64,000 bases of DNA from Sinorhizobium garamanticum (lineage in GTDB: Bacteria > Pseudomonadota > Alphaproteobacteria > Rhizobiales > Rhizobiaceae): the NCBI RefSeq assembly GCF_029892065.1, contig NZ_CP120374.1:372001-436000 (forward strand), in the 5' to 3' direction. The first letter of the stretch is position 1. Every line of letters starts with the position of its first letter. This document shows, one piece after another, positions 63,093 through 64,000 of the stretch. Below the pieces are notes generated by a model that worked only from the letters and a program-made list of their open reading frames with translations, made no database searches and had not been told where the DNA came from. The position numbers were made by a program, and so were the translations under genes.

Positions 63093-63199
63093 CTGCATGT
63101 TTCCTTAAATCAAGTCCGAATTAAGGGTAAAAACATGCAGCGATTCAAAGTGCTACAGCGACTTCTTTGCGCGTCTGATAAGACGCGCGGCGCTGTAGG
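63093..63199 (+). repeat. RIME-like palindromic repeat, full copy, inside an operon
   Basis: The first palindrome CTGCATGTTTCCTTAAAT pairs with ATTAAGGGTAAAAACATGCAG; the second core is TTCAAAGTGCTACAGCG..GCGCGTC..GACGCGCGGCGCTGTAG. It lies 8 bases after the binding-protein stop and 72 bases before the permease gene. Confidence 0.88.
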
Positions 63200-63270
63200 A
63201 GCATTTGAGCAAAGGCGGGAGGGTGCGTCTCTCTCGCCTCCGTTGACAAGGACGGACCGGTAGGAATTCT

Positions 63271-64000
63271 ATGGCGCTCACGACGACTTCGCTCGGCCGT
63301 GCACCTCCGCAGCTTTTTGGCGGCTGGGAAGTCGGCCTCCTGATCTTCCTCGCCCTACTCTATTTCGGTGGGGCGCTTGTCAATCCAGCCTTCTTCGGGT
63401 CGACAGGGGCACTTCACGCGCTTTTGCGTGACACGTCCCGCGTCGGGATCATCGCCGTCGGAATGACCTTCGTCATCGCCAACAAGGATCTCGATCTTTC
63501 AGTCGGCTCGACCTACGGGCTGATCGCCGTGATTTTCGCCCGGCTGTTCGCGCCGAGCTTCCTTGATCTTGATATCGCAACGTCGGTCATCCTCTGCGCG
63601 CTCCTCGGTACCCTGATCGGACTCGTTAACGGCACACTCGTCACGATCCTCAAGGTGCCGGCATTCATCGCCACATTGACGATGCTTTTCATGGGTCGCG
63701 GTTTTGTGCTGGCGCTGACGCACGGTCAGGCGATCTATTACTCAGGCAAAGCAAGGGATTACCCGCTCTTCTTCCATCTCGGTGAGAGCAACGTCCTGGG
63801 CTTCAACAACCAGATCATCATCTTTGCTCTCGTCGCCACCGTTGGCGCCTTCGTGCTCGCAAAGACCCGCTGGGGTTACGAGACCTTCGCCACGGGCGGC
63901 AACGAGCAGGCGGCGATCTATGCCGGCATCCCGACGAGCTGGGTGCGCATCCGAGCCTATCTGATCTCGTCGCTCTCGGCGACCCTTGCAGCGCTTCTGT
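63271..64000 (+). CDS. Sugar ABC transporter permease (RbsC-like), 3' end beyond window
   Basis: An open frame runs from ATG 63271 (after TAGGAATTC) to the right edge (243 codons). It shows at least six hydrophobic segments and RbsC-type features: GIIAVGMTFVIANKDLDLSV, GLVNGTLVTILKVPAFIATL, and YETFATGGNEQAAIYAGIPT. It is the membrane partner of the 62003 binding protein. The ATP-binding subunit probably follows outside the window. Confidence 0.9.
   Translation, partial: MALTTTSLGRAPPQLFGGWEVGLLIFLALLYFGGALVNPAFFGSTGALHALLRDTSRVGIIAVGMTFVIANKDLDLSVGSTYGLIAVIFARLFAPSFLDLDIATSVILCALLGTLIGLVNGTLVTILKVPAFIATLTMLFMGRGFVLALTHGQAIYYSGKARDYPLFFHLGESNVLGFNNQIIIFALVATVGAFVLAKTRWGYETFATGGNEQAAIYAGIPTSWVRIRAYLISSLSATLAALL

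Noticed and set aside
1..64000. tRNA, rRNA genes, CRISPR arrays, replication origin or prophage
   Set aside because: I looked for tRNA-like T-arm sequences, regularly spaced repeats, rep/par genes and phage genes and saw none.

Overview
The window looks like part of a large secondary replicon (symB-type megaplasmid or chromid) of a Sinorhizobium/Ensifer species. The evidence is an exo exopolysaccharide cluster in the S. meliloti order and ending next to thiD, a matRABC malonate operon, several sugar ABC transporters with GntR regulators, and dispersed palindromic repeats resembling the rhizobial RIME family. The exo cluster lacks exoV, exoW and exoT and has a gutted exoH, which from memory fits the S. 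fredii/NGR234 lineage better than S. meliloti. Assignment is by recognition, not by database search.

Layout. 1-1735: multi-PAS sensor running off the left edge. 2209-6087: tad/cpa-like fragment (CpaC-type secretin, small lipoprotein, L,D-transpeptidase, membrane protein, TPR lipoprotein). 6529-20308: stress-type genes (FKBP isomerase, BrkB-like membrane protein, phospholipase D, UPF0104 membrane protein, EEP hydrolase, AI-2E-type transporter, large catalase, isoaspartyl methyltransferase fused to an erythromycin-esterase-like domain, DUF2267 protein, nucleotidyltransferase plus metallophosphoesterase). 20366-21411: intact IS630-type element beside a repeat fragment. 21434-26628: matR and matABC with a MatR operator. 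26889-31362: CapA-like protein, NAD-dependent epimerase-like protein, ABC exporter. 31852-50650: exo cluster (exoB, exoZ-Q-F-Y, exoX, exoU, exoI, small membrane protein, exoH remnant, exoK-L-A-M-O-N-P). 50776-55780: small membrane protein, thiD with TPP riboswitch, TetR/SDR pair, acyl-CoA thioesterase, heme-binding-like protein. 55809-61282: sugar ABC transporter, fused NanE-NanK and GntR regulator. 61436-61830: broken LysR gene. 62003-64000: RbsB/RbsC-type sugar transporter, running off the right edge.

How the genes work together. The most striking shared signal is in the first 19 kb. Nine promoter-like elements of the form GGAAC, 18-19 bases, TT (usually GTT) lie just upstream of the sensor kinase and of both partners in four divergent gene pairs. 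This is the pattern of the alphaproteobacterial general-stress sigma factor EcfG/RpoE2, so the segment reads as a general-stress-response island. The exo cluster still encodes UDP-glucose and UDP-galactose supply, the galactose-priming enzyme, five glucosyltransferases, the Wzy-like polymerase, the Wzc-like co-polymerase, an acetyltransferase and the ExoK glycanase. It lacks the flippase, pyruvyl-transferase and last-glucosyltransferase genes and probably has no functional succinyltransferase, so it would not make standard succinoglycan unaided.
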